64,000 nt of DNA, from contig CAXTUB010000004.1 of assembly GCA_964247385.1 (NCBI GenBank), positions 1-64,000 of the forward strand, written 5' to 3'. The stretch is from TMP-86 sp964247385 (lineage in GTDB: Bacteria > Pseudomonadota > Gammaproteobacteria > Steroidobacterales > Steroidobacteraceae). Within the stretch, counting starts at the first letter, position 1; each line of letters starts with the position of its first letter. Shown piece after piece: positions 63,371-64,000 of the stretch. The position numbers and the translations under genes are program-made. Below the pieces are notes generated by a model, which did no database searches, was not told where the DNA came from, and worked only from the letters and a program-made list of their open reading frames with translations.

Positions 63371-64000
63371 ATGAATCGAGCGAGGGTGCATCGAGTGAGG
63401 ATGCGTTGAGCAAGAGTGCGCTGAGTGAGAGTGCTTCGAGTGGGCGTGCTTCGAGTGAGCGTGAGCCGAGCGCGCTGCGAGACCTCGTCGGCGCCGAGCT
63501 CAATCGCACTGCGCCCACTGCGGTGCTCGCTCTTGCGGCGGAGCTTGCGCGCCGCGCCGGCCCCGGCGCGCACAGCGTGCTGTTTTACGGCTCGGCGCTG
63601 GCCGCGCCAACGCTCGACGGCATTTTGGACTTCTACGTTTTACTCGATGAATCGCCGTGGCCTGGCTCGCGTCTCGGCGCGCTGGCGCATCGTGCATTGC
63701 CCCCGAGGGTGGGTTATTTGCAAGGCAGGTTCGAAGAGACGCAGCTGAGCGCCAAATATGCCCTGATGCGACACTCGCAATTCAAGCATCGCATGCGGCG
63801 CGCGGCGCTGGACACGACCCTGTGGGCGCGTTTTTCACAGCCATCGATCTGTGTGTGGCAACGCTCTGCTCGGGCAGCGCGGGAGGTTAGCGACGCAGTC
63901 GAGTGCGCGGTGCTGACGGCTGCCTACTGGGGCGCGGTGCTCGGGCCGTTTCAGGGTGCGCCCACTGATTTCTGGCGCGCCGTGTATTCGCGCACTTACG
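63367..64000 (+). CDS. Nucleotidyltransferase-like protein, possibly Tam41-type, 3' partial
   Basis: Starts with ATG 63367 in the stop of the previous gene and stays open to the window end (at least 211 residues). The first ~30 residues are a repeat-encoded Ser/Glu/Ala stretch. Then VLFYGSALAAPTLDGILDFYVLLDE gives a GS...D nucleotidyltransferase-like site with the FYGS and LDF spacing of mitochondrial phosphatidate cytidylyltransferase Tam41, and LSAKYALMRHSQF and FSQPSICVWQ fall where Tam41 has its IKYGV and GRLQKPV blocks. This reading is tentative. A CDP-lipid-forming enzyme beside two CDP-alcohol phosphotransferases would make sense. Confidence 0.5.
   Translation, partial: MNESSEGASSEDALSKSALSESASSGRASSEREPSALRDLVGAELNRTAPTAVLALAAELARRAGPGAHSVLFYGSALAAPTLDGILDFYVLLDESPWPGSRLGALAHRALPPRVGYLQGRFEETQLSAKYALMRHSQFKHRMRRAALDTTLWARFSQPSICVWQRSARAAREVSDAVECAVLTAAYWGAVLGPFQGAPTDFWRAVYSRTY
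63375..63464 (+). repeat. 15-bp in-frame tandem repeat, 6 copies
   Basis: GAGCGAGGGTGCATC, GAGTGAGGATGCGTT, GAGCAAGAGTGCGCT, GAGTGAGAGTGCTTC, GAGTGGGCGTGCTTC and GAGTGAGCGTGAGCC run head to tail just after the start codon of the last gene and encode SSEGA/SSEDA/LSKSA-like units. Confidence 0.85.

Overview
The window is GC-rich, densely coded proteobacterial chromosome, most likely from a gammaproteobacterium near the Xanthomonadales/Nevskiales/Steroidobacterales. This placement is inferred from gene content (proBA, a DUF6763 protein beside proB, cbpA, htpX, an Lrp gene divergent from a branched-chain E2 gene). I could not run a taxonomic search. Genes lie on both strands in short, tightly packed operons, many with ATGA-type start/stop overlaps.

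Layout. 1-11.7 kb: galT (5' truncated by the window edge) and galK, tRNA-Arg(TCG), a ZIP metal permease, a DUF885 hydrolase, an iron-sulfur photolyase, an EamA permease, an M49-like peptidase, three small exported proteins, MobA and a class I aminotransferase. 11.8-16.7 kb: trehalose genes, namely an unusual membrane-anchored OtsA, OtsB and a GH15 glycosidase. 16.73-18.15 kb: about 1.4 kb without an intact gene. It holds a 64-bp tandem repeat, two inverted copies of a ~215-bp hairpin element and a decayed IS110-family transposase. 18.2-24.6 kb: proA, proB, a small acidic protein, ilvE, a lone E2 acyltransferase and an Lrp regulator. 24.6-35.3 kb: cbpA, htpX, a desaturase, the FAD oxidoreductase-DUF1365-cfa lipid cluster, a GNAT enzyme, tesB, a ferredoxin-NADP reductase and a class I photolyase. 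35.4-46.3 kb: IclR, an acvB-mprF pair for aminoacyl-phosphatidylglycerol, a degenerate GGDEF/EAL protein, an LTA-synthase-like enzyme, a DUF4142 protein and tRNA-Arg(ACG). 46.4-51 kb: NAD-dependent formate dehydrogenase, an M24 peptidase-fold protein and a dimethylglycine/sarcosine dehydrogenase-like enzyme, which suggests methylamine and formate oxidation.

The most interesting part is 51.0-64.0 kb. A serine-palmitoyltransferase-like enzyme, a dedicated acyl carrier protein and a fatty acyl-AMP ligase (one operon) face a second locus. That locus carries a LicC-like nucleotidyltransferase, a MobA-like nucleotidyltransferase, a protein resembling the bacterial ceramide synthase family, two CDP-alcohol phosphotransferases with an extra N-terminal domain, LptF- and LptG-type permeases, a HIT protein, a metallophosphoesterase and, cut by the window end, a possible Tam41-like cytidylyltransferase. 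Together these look like one pathway for making a ceramide backbone, attaching a nucleotide-activated phosphorylated headgroup and exporting the lipid to the outer membrane. The sphingolipid assignment rests on family recognition and context. The headgroup and the roles of the accessory enzymes are inference.
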